NCBI RefSeq assembly: GCF_008014675.1
Contig: NZ_VOXD01000021.1
Span: 22,929 to 86,928 of the forward strand
DNA from: Neolewinella aurantiaca
GTDB lineage: Bacteria > Bacteroidota > Bacteroidia > Chitinophagales > Saprospiraceae
Direction: 5' to 3'
Length of the DNA: 64,000 nt
In this document: in pieces, positions 43,401-52,451 of the stretch
Numbering within the stretch: position 1 is the first letter of the stretch
How the letters are laid out: every line of letters begins with the position of its first letter
Made by a program: the position numbers and the translations under genes
The notes under the pieces: generated by a model
The model's database searches: none
What the model was told of the DNA's origin: nothing
What the model saw: only the letters and a program-made list of their open reading frames with translations

Positions 43401-43717
43401 CTGGTGCCCAGCCAGATGAATCCCAGTTCATCCTGACTGACGTACCAGACATTAGTGGAGAGCCCGTTTTCGAAGCCGTAAGGGATCATTTTTTCGCCAT
43501 CATAAACGCCCAATCCATCGGGATATCTAGACAGCCATAGCATACCCGCCTGGTCAACATGCACCACCTCCATTGACTTTTCGTAGACATCTCCATTGGG
43601 GAGTAAGACTTCCACCTCTTCAACGGGGAGCCATTGCCCGTAAAGCTTACCGCAACAGGAGACAAGTATGAATGAGATGGTGATCTGGAGAAGGAGAATG
43701 TTTTTCAGCGCTGCCAT
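40493..43717 (-). CDS. Sensor histidine kinase with periplasmic propeller and Y_Y_Y domain (HisKA_2 type)
   Basis: A 1,074-residue inner-membrane sensor. After a signal segment, residues about 45-670 form a periplasmic beta-propeller made of Reg_prop-like repeats (VVHVDQAGMLWLSRYPDGLGVYDG, seen by its MLWLSRYPDGLGVYD core; FIWLGTRN; RIWASSRQSG). A Y_Y_Y domain follows (KLEGYDEEWSDWSKDANLRY, about 745-765), then a transmembrane helix near 815-835, a coiled coil, and a HisKA_2 phosphoacceptor KEIHHRVKNNL with the His near residue 880. The ATPase has NELLTN near 983 and DNGSG near 1023. There is no receiver or DNA-binding domain. A LytTR gene follows on the same strand. Confidence 0.93.
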   Translation of the reverse strand: MAALKNILLLQITISFILVSCCGKLYGQWLPVEEVEVLLPNGDVYEKSMEVVHVDQAGMLWLSRYPDGLGVYDGEKMIPYGFENGLSTNVWYVSQDELGFIWLGTRNTASERGGVQRSSKPFLNGILPKDVVFLDSLPGLPLLDVEVSALKKDELGNLWAASVDSLLIRYHVDAEGTVSADTIAPPTGVFGGLMIAFKEQQAYLLDRDASRLYRVPIDYEVGDTMEQVELPGSTVGNIHFGPGDRLYWKGAERLFMADAPLAKPLEDIKNNIRELEMGVVKENFVFPDNETMLVLSTGNLIEINTNTLSIRRIYDSALDLNVKPLLDIFKGRTGNIWLATNDGLARMPVDYRAYLSPNLHSTGLSTGLGDEATVQAARMTGPEGKWLTIGTSQGLLLRSEEGTWTAVGEAEGLPYPQVLGVASDDEGRIWASSRQSGVNLLTPESNPHDIRVASKTLNLFDRPYLIHQIPSLLSYVPSALNLERASGGDPVPSIWGGNGTFGMVLSDDEPWYLFTKETGLETAVLTFYEKDEQEHLIAANIQTGVFRSKEPFTFEEVQRLATKGKAVSKNRSYAGVRDTGLFEHIPLIWNDVVFPAITIIRKWENELWAGVPGGVLILDLNTLKAREFVSLQDTLRTPTDIAFDPDRNRAWVITGLGLCEVHLENYELLNVIRKADGLRGEIGYGPQCTVLDETGTIFFGSEKGLAAYRPELARHAKDSFALYVRENDLYQNGWGKNEAYFSYAALDYDNRKKQYQTKLEGYDEEWSDWSKDANLRYTNLPAYLFPKVYKFRVRSQTTNGDWVENEVPTKIEVSPPWYLTWWAALIGLGLLALMIRWYLRFQLRRQAEALALQEAEVVREQRDEIKLKNDQNELLLKEIHHRVKNNLEVVSSLLELQSVGLADSDARDAMQAGQSRVQSMGLLHQKLYQGDNLAAIEMEDYFNNLAESLLETYEAEERIKVDVKMSPLELDVDTAVPLGLIVNELLTNTIKYAFGSAAEGEAAGAVEVGLSKEGNSYLLRVKDNGSGKDFDAPATGSGFGTRLVDLLSRQLGGTLNEVNDGGLKTELRFNERPS
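40681..40720 (-). repeat. Dispersed-element sequence inside the histidine kinase gene
   Basis: Minus-strand core GGCGAGGCCGCAGGTGCA at 40703-40720. The 22-nt tail ends CTGAGCAAGG. It reads in frame as GEAAGA, in the linker of the ATPase domain. Confidence 0.55.
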
Positions 43718-43781
43718 TCCTCAAGATGGGAAAAAACCTTGACAAGAGAGAAAAACACGTAGTTATACCTGGTGATAAAAA

Positions 43782-43813
43782 CCTTCGGAAAGCAGAATCA
43801 GCCCTTCGGAAAG
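43782..43813. promoter_or_regulatory. Putative LytTR operator in the divergent kinase/surface-locus region
   Basis: On the minus strand, CTTTCCGAAGG occurs at 43813-43803 and 43792-43782, start-to-start 21 bp. It is 65 bp upstream of the kinase ATG and 94 bp upstream of the beta-barrel gene. A third, inverted and imperfect half site (CTTTCCGTGG) lies at 43819-43828. Confidence 0.75.
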
Positions 43814-43906
43814 AGCTTCTTTCCGTGGCAGAAGCAAAGCTATATGTTAGCACTAATTACCGGGAGAGGGTCCCTTTGCCCTTCCCTGGAACTTAGCTGA
43901 AATGTT

Positions 43907-45685
43907 ATGCCCAATTCATCCCGACACACACTGCTTTTTGTTCTTTTGCTTGCATCCTGCGTCTGCGCCGCACAGGATGTAGAAGGGACGATTAACCGAT
44001 TGAAGAACCTGAAAGAGCAGCAGCTCAGCATTACCGGCGGCATTAATCTGACGAGTCAGTTTTATGACGCGGTGGGCATTGCGAACCGGCGGGACAACTT
44101 CCAGTGGGGAGCACGGGCCAGCCTCAACTTCAGCTTTTTGGGTATTAATGCGCCGTTCAGTTTCGTCTTTTCGGAAGCTAACCAAAACTTTGGCTTACCC
44201 TCTTATTCCTTTGTTGGCATCAGTCCCCGCTACAAATGGGCAACCCTTCATGCCGGAGACCGAAGCATGAGCTTCAGTCGCTACACCATGGCGGGCATCA
44301 GTTTCCGGGGTGTAGGACTAACACTGGAGCCCGGGAAATTTCATGTGTCCGGATTCTACGGCAAGCTCAACCGCGCCCTGGCGAACGACCTTAATGCCCT
44401 GGGCGACCTCAACGGGTTTTACCAGCGAAATGGATACGGGTTCCGAGTTGGTTACGGCGGTAAAAAGACCGCCTTGTACGCCAACTTCTTTGGTGCTGAC
44501 GATCAGGAGGAGGACGGGTTGCCTCCACAGACGGAGCTTGGGCCCGTCCTTGGCCTGCAAAACAATAAAGTGATCAGCTTGGAGGGGCGGCAGCAACTAG
44601 GAAAAAACTTATCGCTTTTCGGTGAACTCGCCCACTCGGCCTTCAACGGCAATCGTTCTGCTGCTCCGCTTAGCGATGCCGAAACCAATTTCGGTAATTC
44701 CCTCTTCGGCCTGTTCTCCCCCACCGATGAGACCCAAACCGGGCAGGCATACCAAATCGGGCTGGCCTACAACCAGACAAATTATGGTTTGCAGGCTCGT
44801 TACGAACGCATTACGCGGGGATTCCGGACCCTGGGCGCGCTGTTTTTCAATAAAGACTCCGAAAACATCACCCTCGGCCTCAACCGCAGTTTCCTGGAGA
44901 ACAAACTGACCGTCTTTGTCAACGGCGGACTTGAGCGCACCAACCTGGACAGTGAGGAACAGGAATCAACCAACCGCATCATTGCCTCTGCCAACCTTAA
45001 CTACCGCCCCGACGATAAGTGGATGCTGAGCGGCGGCTACAGCAACTTCCGCAACGACACTAAGCTGCGGGCGCGGACCAATCTACTTGCCCCGGTTGAC
45101 AGCATCTTCCTCGCCCAGGTAACCCAAAGTGCCAACGTAATGGTACTTCGTCAACTGGGAAGTAAAGATAAGCCCTCCTCCCTCCGCCTGATGCTGATGC
45201 GGCAACTGGCTAATAACATTGTCAATGATGAAGTGAATCAAAACGCCAACAGTCAGGTAACGGTGGCTTCGCTAGCTTACACTGCGGGTAATCCTGACGC
45301 GGGCTTGCAGTGGAACACCGGCCTGACGTACAACACCACCCGCATTGGCACCATCAACAACAATGCCCTTTCCCCCACCCTGGGCATCAATAAGAATTTC
45401 TTCAACAACGCCCTGGCTACCCATCTGCAAACGGCGCTTAGCCTCTCCGAACAAAACGGCGACAGCAACCGCGTATTCAATCTTTCGCTGGGCGGCACCT
45501 ACCGACTGGCCAACAGCCACCGGCTGGGGCTGCGGGCCAACCACATCAACCGCTTTGGTTCCGAGCTGGCCGACCGCAACTTCCGGGAGTGGTACGGTTC
45601 GCTGACCTATGGCTACAGCTTCGGAGGCAGTATTGGGCGTAAAGACAAACCTGAGCATGACAAGCTTTCTGACGACAGAAAGTAA
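43907..45685 (+). CDS. Outer-membrane beta-barrel protein, first gene of the surface locus
   Basis: A 592-residue protein with a signal peptide (ending VCAAQDVEG). The mature part is a run of amphipathic strands with aromatic girdles (FQWGARASLNFSFLG, YSFVGISPRYKWATLHAGD, GYGFRVGYGGKKTALYANFFG, YGLQARYERITRG), and the last strands include WYGSLTYGYSFGGSIG, then a basic tail, NDKPEHD-like (KDKPEHDKLSDDRK). It is therefore an integral outer-membrane barrel, perhaps a porin or an anchor/secretion partner for the large proteins encoded downstream. No named family is recognised. The gene starts from the divergent region carrying the CTTTCCGAAGG repeats. Confidence 0.8.
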   Translation: MPNSSRHTLLFVLLLASCVCAAQDVEGTINRLKNLKEQQLSITGGINLTSQFYDAVGIANRRDNFQWGARASLNFSFLGINAPFSFVFSEANQNFGLPSYSFVGISPRYKWATLHAGDRSMSFSRYTMAGISFRGVGLTLEPGKFHVSGFYGKLNRALANDLNALGDLNGFYQRNGYGFRVGYGGKKTALYANFFGADDQEEDGLPPQTELGPVLGLQNNKVISLEGRQQLGKNLSLFGELAHSAFNGNRSAAPLSDAETNFGNSLFGLFSPTDETQTGQAYQIGLAYNQTNYGLQARYERITRGFRTLGALFFNKDSENITLGLNRSFLENKLTVFVNGGLERTNLDSEEQESTNRIIASANLNYRPDDKWMLSGGYSNFRNDTKLRARTNLLAPVDSIFLAQVTQSANVMVLRQLGSKDKPSSLRLMLMRQLANNIVNDEVNQNANSQVTVASLAYTAGNPDAGLQWNTGLTYNTTRIGTINNNALSPTLGINKNFFNNALATHLQTALSLSEQNGDSNRVFNLSLGGTYRLANSHRLGLRANHINRFGSELADRNFREWYGSLTYGYSFGGSIGRKDKPEHDKLSDDRK

Positions 45686-45797
45686 CGTCCACCAAGCTCC
45701 TACACCTGAGACGTGTCCTCGCTCCCGAAAAGAGCCGTCCGGAGGAGAGGAAAACCATCCCAAACGATTTACGGAACTAGTCACAATTATACACGCT

Positions 45798-48700
45798 ATG
45801 TCTTCCCTACGCACCCTTATTTGTTCTTTCGTTTTTCTACTGAGTCTGAGCGTTTCTGCCCAGTCTTACCCCGTCACTGCGGTGCTGCAATCATTGCCAC
45901 CTTTTTCCAACCAGATCAGCGAATGGAGTGACCCGCTCAACAATTCCCTGGGCGTTTCGCTGCTCTTGAATGACCGGAATGACGGGAATTACCAGGTACG
46001 GCTGGAGCTGACCATCGAGGGGAACGGTATCCGGCTACAAACAAATAACAACTGGCTGCCGACACCCATTAACCTCAATTACGGACAGGTAGTACAGCTC
46101 GGCGGCATTGAGCTGAGTGAGTACCTGAACCTGGATCATCTGAGTTTCACGGGATATTCGCGCCAGAGCTACATCCAGAACGGGGGCTTGCCCGATGGTT
46201 CCTACACCATATGTGTACGGGCTTTCGATTACAACCGGGCGCAGGAAGAAGCAGCCTCGGACCGGGCGTGCACCTTCGTACAAGCCTCTTTACTTGACCC
46301 TCCGGTGGTACTCTCTCCGACCGGCCAGCAGCAACCGCTTAACCCGCAAAATCTTATCGTTCAGTGGCAGGCCCGGCATACGGCCTCTTTCATTACTGAT
46401 TATCGGGTGGAAATATACCAGGTAGATCCTACGACCAACTTTACACCGGAACAGATTTACACCTTACAGCAACCCTTCGTTGAAACCCGGGTGGACGGCA
46501 TTACAACGGCAGTGATCGATGCTGGATTTCCCACAATGGAACCAGGTCATGAGTATATGATCCGCGTACAGGCGCGTGATCCAATGAACAACAGTTCTTT
46601 CCGTAATGATGGCTACAGCGAGCCCGTCTTTTTCGATTACGGAAGTGACTGTCTGGCACCTGGTGGTGTTTCCGCTACTGAAATCAGTACAGATGCAGCC
46701 CGAATAAATTGGGAACTTGTTCAGGGCGTATCCAGCTATGTTGTTCGCTACCGGGCAACTGGAAGCCCCAACTGGTATGAGTCTACGCCTACTGCCAGAA
46801 ACCGGCGTGCGTTGTCTGACCTTACGGAAGGTACTACCTATGAAGTACAACTACAGTCTATTTGCTCCGCCGGCGGCGGACTTTTCGGCCAGGTTTTCGA
46901 ATTCACGACCGAAGGCATTCCCAACGACGAAGTTGATTGTAGTGCCTCCGTCAATAGCCTGGAACTCCCTACAAATCGCACCAATCTTACAGAACTGGCC
47001 TTTGGCCAGGAAGTCACCGTCGGTGGCTTCAAGATGAAGATCAGAAGTGCCAGCCCCACCGGAACGGGCGGATGGAAGGGGCTCGGCCAGGTTAAAATCC
47101 CCTGGCTGTTCAAAACCTTCAACTGTCATTTCAACAATCTTTTCATTAATACCGACCGGGTGGTGTACGACGGCAACGTGGTGGCCATCGACGAAGGCCT
47201 TTCCAGTCTCTCTGGCTTCATGACCGTAGGGGAAATTTTTGCCGTCCAAGACACCATGCCCCTCAACTTCTGCGGAGACACAAGCACTCCGATAGATACT
47301 CCCTCAGTCGTTGCCTATCAGAGCGATGACTTCTATGCTTCTGGTAACCCTGACTACAACAACCACTACATTCCATTCGACCCCACCAGTACAACGGGCA
47401 CCGGTGGAGTGGTGGTAGACGATTCCCAGTTTTACAATGAGTACAATCCTAACAACTCCCGTGCCCGCTATACGCCCTCTGACTACAACAACCCCAACAA
47501 CCCCTATACCGCGGAAAAACCATACGATGGCAGCAACATCTGGAACCCATGGAATAGCTTAAATCCTTACAATTATCTGGATTATAACGACCCTGCCAAC
47601 CCCTGGACGGCGGACTATATCTGGACGGCAGACCGGATGTTCGCCAAGCAAGGGATTGTGGGCAGCGTCCCGGATCCATCCCTACTTAACGGCGGAGTGA
47701 GCTGCCCGGTGAAGCTCGGTAGCTCACCGAATATGCTGGCGATCTACGGCATCAAATTCACCCCTGCCGGGGCCTTCCTAAACGCCTATTTTTCAGCAAC
47801 AATTCCTTCCGTCAACCAGCATACGGCCTTCCAGGCCATCGGTGTAGGTTTTGGCCCTTCCGGCCTACAGGGAGAGACGAAATTGAAGATGCTCTCCGAC
47901 CTTTCTTTCAGTTGGAATGATAAAATGAAGCTGACCATCAATGGTGGCAATGGCACTTACGTTCGCTTCGACTGTCAGGGCGTCAATCAGGTCGCTATCG
48001 ACATGAAAGTGGAAGTTTGCCGGAACGTCGCTGTTCCCGTTGATCCTTACACCTACGAAAGAGACGCCAGCGGTTATGTCACTGGCACCTTCGCCGCCTT
48101 CGCCGATGGCTGGGGAGAATTTGCGGGGGACATCTCGATTACCCCGTTTGAACTCGACAGCCTGCCAGGTTGGGCATTTTCCGTACAGAATGCCGTTTTC
48201 GATTTTTCCACGACCAGCACGCCTTCATCAGTCCAGTTTCCTTCTGGTTATGTGTACGACGGGGTGACGGACAGCCCGGACCCGACCCTACGCACAGGTC
48301 TGCAAAACCCGCAATGGAGAGGGTTCTATCTGGGTGGCGCCCGCATCCGTATCCCGAACAACCTGACGGGCAAAGAGGACCATGAAGTTCCGGTCACCAT
48401 CGGGGCGCAGCACCTGATCATCGACCAAACTGGCTTTTCGGGAACCGTTTTTGGCACCAACATCTTGTCGATTGATACTGGCCGCCTCGATTCCTGGGCC
48501 ATCGGCATCGATACCGTGGCACTAGGCATCCAGCAGAACCAATTCAAAAAACTGGCCATTGCCGGCGAACTGATCGTGCCAGCCGTAGATGCTAACCTGA
48601 CTTATAATTGCCACATCCAACCGGGCAGCCGATACGCTTTTAGCCTCGCTTTACGCGACTCTTCCTTAACGATGAATGCCTTCGTAGCCGAGGTCCGGCT

Positions 48701-51700
48701 TGACCCCAACACCAAAATATCCCTGGAATACAGAGAAACGGATGACACCTTCGCTGCTTCGGCAGAGCTGCACGGGCAAATCACCTTTAAGCCCAGCTTA
48801 GGTGGCGGAAACAACGATCAGGGCGCGGACGCAGGTGCGGGGGGAGCTTTGGGAGGAGCAAGCGATGCCAGCGGTGCTGACTTCAACAACGTCCCTGAAC
48901 CCCAAGACACCACCAACAGCCTGAAGGTACCCTACATTTCATTTAAAGACTTTAAGGTTTCCTCCCGGAAACCCTACCTTGCAGAGGTGGGAACGTGGGC
49001 GATTGCGTCGGTGGATTCATCTCAGTCTAAGGCAGCCGGTTTCCCCCTTCATCTCAACCAGGTGGGCCTGTTCCAGAACGAGGCGCAAAACGAGGTCGCC
49101 TTTGGTATCGACCTGACGCTCAATCTCGTCAAAAGCGATGACCAGGGCTTTGGCGCCAACGGCCGCGCCTTCGTCATCTGTGACGTCAATGTAGACCCCG
49201 ACACCCGCAAACAGGAATGGAAATTTAAGCGGGTACGACTGGATAAGCTCTCGATCAACTACCAGGGCCCGGGATTTGCTTTTGCTGGATACCTTAGAAA
49301 TTACGAGACCCACCCGGTATATGGCACCGGATTCCAGGGCGGTATCCAAGCATCCTTTACACCGGGTATTCGGGTAGCGGTGGCAGGAATGTTTGGCACC
49401 AAGAAAAATGAAGATACCCAGGAAGACTTCCGGTACTTCTTCGCTGATGCTCACCTGGCCCTTGACCCGGGTATCGTACTCGGCACGACCGGCGTAGCGC
49501 TGTATGGCTTCGGCGGCGGGGTAAGTTACCACATGAAACGGGAGGGCTTTGCAAGCATTGACCTGCCCATGTCTGAAGCAGATTCAATCAGTATCGACCA
49601 ACCGCTGGCCAGCGACACCCTGGCCGTAGTTGGTGAAGCATCCGATCTGGCCAATGCCTTTCAATCAGGTGAAGACCCTGCCTCCAGTGTACCCGACTTC
49701 CTGGAGTTACCCGATGAGCTGGGAGAAAGTCTCTCCGGTGTCCGCTATGTGCCCGAGCAAAGTGTCGGTATCGGCATTAAAGCGATGGTAGCCTTCGGCG
49801 CAGTCCGCCGTGAAGTCTTCAACGGAGATATCACCTTCGAGATTATTTTCAACGACAATGGTAGTCTGAACTACCTCGGGCTGATGGGCAACGCCAACAT
49901 CATGACGCCGCCCCGAACACCAGCCACTCCTAACCCAAAACCAGCGATTGCCTTCTTCGCCGATATGGGCTACGACTTTACCAACGAGTCTTTCTCGGCC
50001 TATATGCGGATGCAGGTCGCTGCCCCTCCTGGCATCGCCTACATCCGGGGCGCATACCCAAACAACGTTGCGGGAGAGGGCAATATTTACTTCGGAAAAG
50101 AAGACTGGTACTTCTACCTCGGCCGGCCGGGCACCCCGATCAAACTAAGTTACGACGTCAGCAAACTGGCCAACCTGGCCCGGGCCGACGGTAATGGCGA
50201 CGAGAGCCTGCCATCAGACTCCAGCACACCGCTGACGGCTGCAGACACGGTAAGATCTAAGCCACTAGGCTCCATCGACGCCATCGGCCTGATTCTGTCC
50301 GCCTATCTAGAAGCAGGTACCATTCTTGACCCCTTTCCTGACCCTCCACAACGAGTGCTTAATATTCTCAATGATCCATCGTTCGGCAACATCGCCCGCG
50401 ACGACCCGGCTTTCGCCAACGCCGGCGGCTTGCTCTTCGGTGCCAGCCTGGACCTGAACATGCCGAAGCTCAACTTCCTGATCTTTTACGCAGAGCTTTA
50501 CGGCGGAGTCGGATTTGACATGATGCTAAAAGACTATGGCCTTAACGCCCGCTGTACAAATGACCTCAATAACGCCGACCCCATTGGCTTCAATGGCTGG
50601 TACGCTACAGGGCAGCTTTATGGCTACCTGGAAGGCAAAGTAGGTATTGACATCGCCATCGGCGCCTTGAAAATAAAGGTAAAAATCCTTGAAGTAGGCG
50701 CCGCGGCGCTGGTGCAGGCCCGCCTCCCGAATCCTTTCTGGGCTAAGGGAGCGGTAGCCGGCAAATTCTCCGTGCTCAATGGCCTCATCAAAGGCGACTG
50801 CAAGTTTGACTTTGAAGTCGGGCAGGAATGTGAGGTCGTCCCCACCGGAGATCAAAATATTCGCTTGGTCCAAAGTATTACCCCCAACGGGTCAGCAGAG
50901 GAGAGTAGCGTCTTCACCCGCCCGCAGGCCATCTTCAATTTTCCGATGAATCGAGGAACAGTTCTCCTTGATGAGACAGGAGAATACTTAGAATTGATGC
51001 CAAATCTGCAGAGCTTTAGCGTAACGGACTCCATCGACGAGAACATCATCATCACCGGCACATTAGAGTGGAGTGAGAACAACACCGTTGTAGCCTTCAT
51101 TCCTACAGATATTCTGCCTCCTTTCCGGACTTATAAAGTTCGTCTTCAATCACAGCTACTACAGAAACGTTCCGGGGACGGGTCCTATGAGCTGGTAAAC
51201 CTGGGAGGTAATATTCCACCCAATCAGGACGATATTGCTTACTTCCGTACCGGCCCTGCGCCCGATTATATTCCTGAAAACAACGTAGAATATGCCTACC
51301 CCATCAATCGACAGGCAAGCTTCTTAACGGCCGAAAGCGACCGGGGCTTCATCCAGCTCAAACAGGGCCAGGACTATCTGTTTGAAAACATCGATCCGGC
51401 GGAATGGCGTCAGCGTGTCCGCTTCCAGCAGGGTGCGGCAGTAGTCAACAGTTCAAGCTATGCTTACGACAACTCCAGCAACCAGCTAAGCTTTGTTATT
51501 CCCGCAACGGACCTGGCGTCCTCCACAGTTAGCTTCCTCGAAATCATAGACGAAGCGGTAGGGCAAAATGCGGACATTACGGATAACATAGCGGAGGTAT
51601 ATGATGTCTTACTGAGTATCGACCAGGGGACCCTCCCGGACTCCGCCAATACGGAAGTACTCTTAGCCACCCAGGAGGCTAACGGCAATCTGGAAACCAC

Positions 51701-52451
51701 GGAGGATCACCTCATCTACCGGCTTGATTTCCGCACCAGTCAATTCGGCACCTTCGCCGAAAAAATGGAGAATCTGGAAAGAGACTTCTCCTTTGTAAAA
51801 GTTCTGGCCCTCACGGATACTGTGGATGAGAACGGAGAATACATCCCCTTCCTGAGCATTAATGATTTTGGAGAAGCGGTCAACGGGACCGAAGTATTCG
51901 ATCGGTACGAACTGGAAGGCTTCCGTGATACGGACAAAGACTACGCACCGCTCATCCGCAGTCGGGCCAACCCGGATGTAACCCAAGACAACTGGTTCAA
52001 CGTCCACCTGAAGCCAAACGTTTACGACAACTTCCCCTCACCAAGCGGTTCTCCCTACAACTTCACCTTAAGCTGGCGAGAGGAAGAACCATTGGGTATG
52101 CCTCCGTTCAGAGCCGCCAGTTTACAGCAAAACAGCGACCTGCCCCTACCCTACCTGCAGAATACGGACATCAGCTCCGGAGAGTTTTTCACCCAGCCCC
52201 GGCAAATGCTTTTCCGCTACAACCTGCCTTATCAGGCCTACCGGGATTACGCCGATTACTGGAACCAGGTCAACCATTACCTGCTTAGCACCGATGATGC
52301 CACGCTTGTAGCTTTCATGAGCTGGGATTTCATCTACACGCCCTACGGTAATTATGAAATGATCATCGAATACTTCATTCCCGGCCAAACTACCCCTTCT
52401 TCCACCTACAAATTACAAGTCCCCTATGAAGTACTCAATGGCAATAAATAA
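45798..52451 (+). CDS. Giant TANFOR-domain surface protein
   Basis: A 2,217-residue exported protein. The ATG at 45798 starts a signal peptide (SSLRTLICSFVFLLSLSVSA); longer frames overlapping the barrel gene are rejected. Residues about 20-165 are a TANFOR domain, first noted in Tannerella forsythia: SYPVTAVLQSLPPFSNQIS, then SLGVSLLLNDRNDGNYQVRL, LSFTGYSRQSYIQNGGLPDG and VRAFDYNRAQ, cited in pieces. Two FN3-like domains follow to about residue 370. Residues about 510-615 are Pro/Asn/Tyr-rich. The remainder contains repeated beta-rich modules. A copy of the dispersed element is in frame near residue 1,010. The stop overlaps the start of the FN3 gene, so the locus is probably an operon. Confidence 0.85.
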   Translation: MSSLRTLICSFVFLLSLSVSAQSYPVTAVLQSLPPFSNQISEWSDPLNNSLGVSLLLNDRNDGNYQVRLELTIEGNGIRLQTNNNWLPTPINLNYGQVVQLGGIELSEYLNLDHLSFTGYSRQSYIQNGGLPDGSYTICVRAFDYNRAQEEAASDRACTFVQASLLDPPVVLSPTGQQQPLNPQNLIVQWQARHTASFITDYRVEIYQVDPTTNFTPEQIYTLQQPFVETRVDGITTAVIDAGFPTMEPGHEYMIRVQARDPMNNSSFRNDGYSEPVFFDYGSDCLAPGGVSATEISTDAARINWELVQGVSSYVVRYRATGSPNWYESTPTARNRRALSDLTEGTTYEVQLQSICSAGGGLFGQVFEFTTEGIPNDEVDCSASVNSLELPTNRTNLTELAFGQEVTVGGFKMKIRSASPTGTGGWKGLGQVKIPWLFKTFNCHFNNLFINTDRVVYDGNVVAIDEGLSSLSGFMTVGEIFAVQDTMPLNFCGDTSTPIDTPSVVAYQSDDFYASGNPDYNNHYIPFDPTSTTGTGGVVVDDSQFYNEYNPNNSRARYTPSDYNNPNNPYTAEKPYDGSNIWNPWNSLNPYNYLDYNDPANPWTADYIWTADRMFAKQGIVGSVPDPSLLNGGVSCPVKLGSSPNMLAIYGIKFTPAGAFLNAYFSATIPSVNQHTAFQAIGVGFGPSGLQGETKLKMLSDLSFSWNDKMKLTINGGNGTYVRFDCQGVNQVAIDMKVEVCRNVAVPVDPYTYERDASGYVTGTFAAFADGWGEFAGDISITPFELDSLPGWAFSVQNAVFDFSTTSTPSSVQFPSGYVYDGVTDSPDPTLRTGLQNPQWRGFYLGGARIRIPNNLTGKEDHEVPVTIGAQHLIIDQTGFSGTVFGTNILSIDTGRLDSWAIGIDTVALGIQQNQFKKLAIAGELIVPAVDANLTYNCHIQPGSRYAFSLALRDSSLTMNAFVAEVRLDPNTKISLEYRETDDTFAASAELHGQITFKPSLGGGNNDQGADAGAGGALGGASDASGADFNNVPEPQDTTNSLKVPYISFKDFKVSSRKPYLAEVGTWAIASVDSSQSKAAGFPLHLNQVGLFQNEAQNEVAFGIDLTLNLVKSDDQGFGANGRAFVICDVNVDPDTRKQEWKFKRVRLDKLSINYQGPGFAFAGYLRNYETHPVYGTGFQGGIQASFTPGIRVAVAGMFGTKKNEDTQEDFRYFFADAHLALDPGIVLGTTGVALYGFGGGVSYHMKREGFASIDLPMSEADSISIDQPLASDTLAVVGEASDLANAFQSGEDPASSVPDFLELPDELGESLSGVRYVPEQSVGIGIKAMVAFGAVRREVFNGDITFEIIFNDNGSLNYLGLMGNANIMTPPRTPATPNPKPAIAFFADMGYDFTNESFSAYMRMQVAAPPGIAYIRGAYPNNVAGEGNIYFGKEDWYFYLGRPGTPIKLSYDVSKLANLARADGNGDESLPSDSSTPLTAADTVRSKPLGSIDAIGLILSAYLEAGTILDPFPDPPQRVLNILNDPSFGNIARDDPAFANAGGLLFGASLDLNMPKLNFLIFYAELYGGVGFDMMLKDYGLNARCTNDLNNADPIGFNGWYATGQLYGYLEGKVGIDIAIGALKIKVKILEVGAAALVQARLPNPFWAKGAVAGKFSVLNGLIKGDCKFDFEVGQECEVVPTGDQNIRLVQSITPNGSAEESSVFTRPQAIFNFPMNRGTVLLDETGEYLELMPNLQSFSVTDSIDENIIITGTLEWSENNTVVAFIPTDILPPFRTYKVRLQSQLLQKRSGDGSYELVNLGGNIPPNQDDIAYFRTGPAPDYIPENNVEYAYPINRQASFLTAESDRGFIQLKQGQDYLFENIDPAEWRQRVRFQQGAAVVNSSSYAYDNSSNQLSFVIPATDLASSTVSFLEIIDEAVGQNADITDNIAEVYDVLLSIDQGTLPDSANTEVLLATQEANGNLETTEDHLIYRLDFRTSQFGTFAEKMENLERDFSFVKVLALTDTVDENGEYIPFLSINDFGEAVNGTEVFDRYELEGFRDTDKDYAPLIRSRANPDVTQDNWFNVHLKPNVYDNFPSPSGSPYNFTLSWREEEPLGMPPFRAASLQQNSDLPLPYLQNTDISSGEFFTQPRQMLFRYNLPYQAYRDYADYWNQVNHYLLSTDDATLVAFMSWDFIYTPYGNYEMIIEYFIPGQTTPSSTYKLQVPYEVLNGNK
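48822..48862 (+). repeat. Dispersed-element sequence inside the TANFOR gene
   Basis: Core GGCGCGGACGCAGGTGCG at 48822-48839. Tail ends GGAGGAGCAAG at 48862. It reads in frame as GADAGA within a Gly/Ala-rich linker. Confidence 0.55.
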
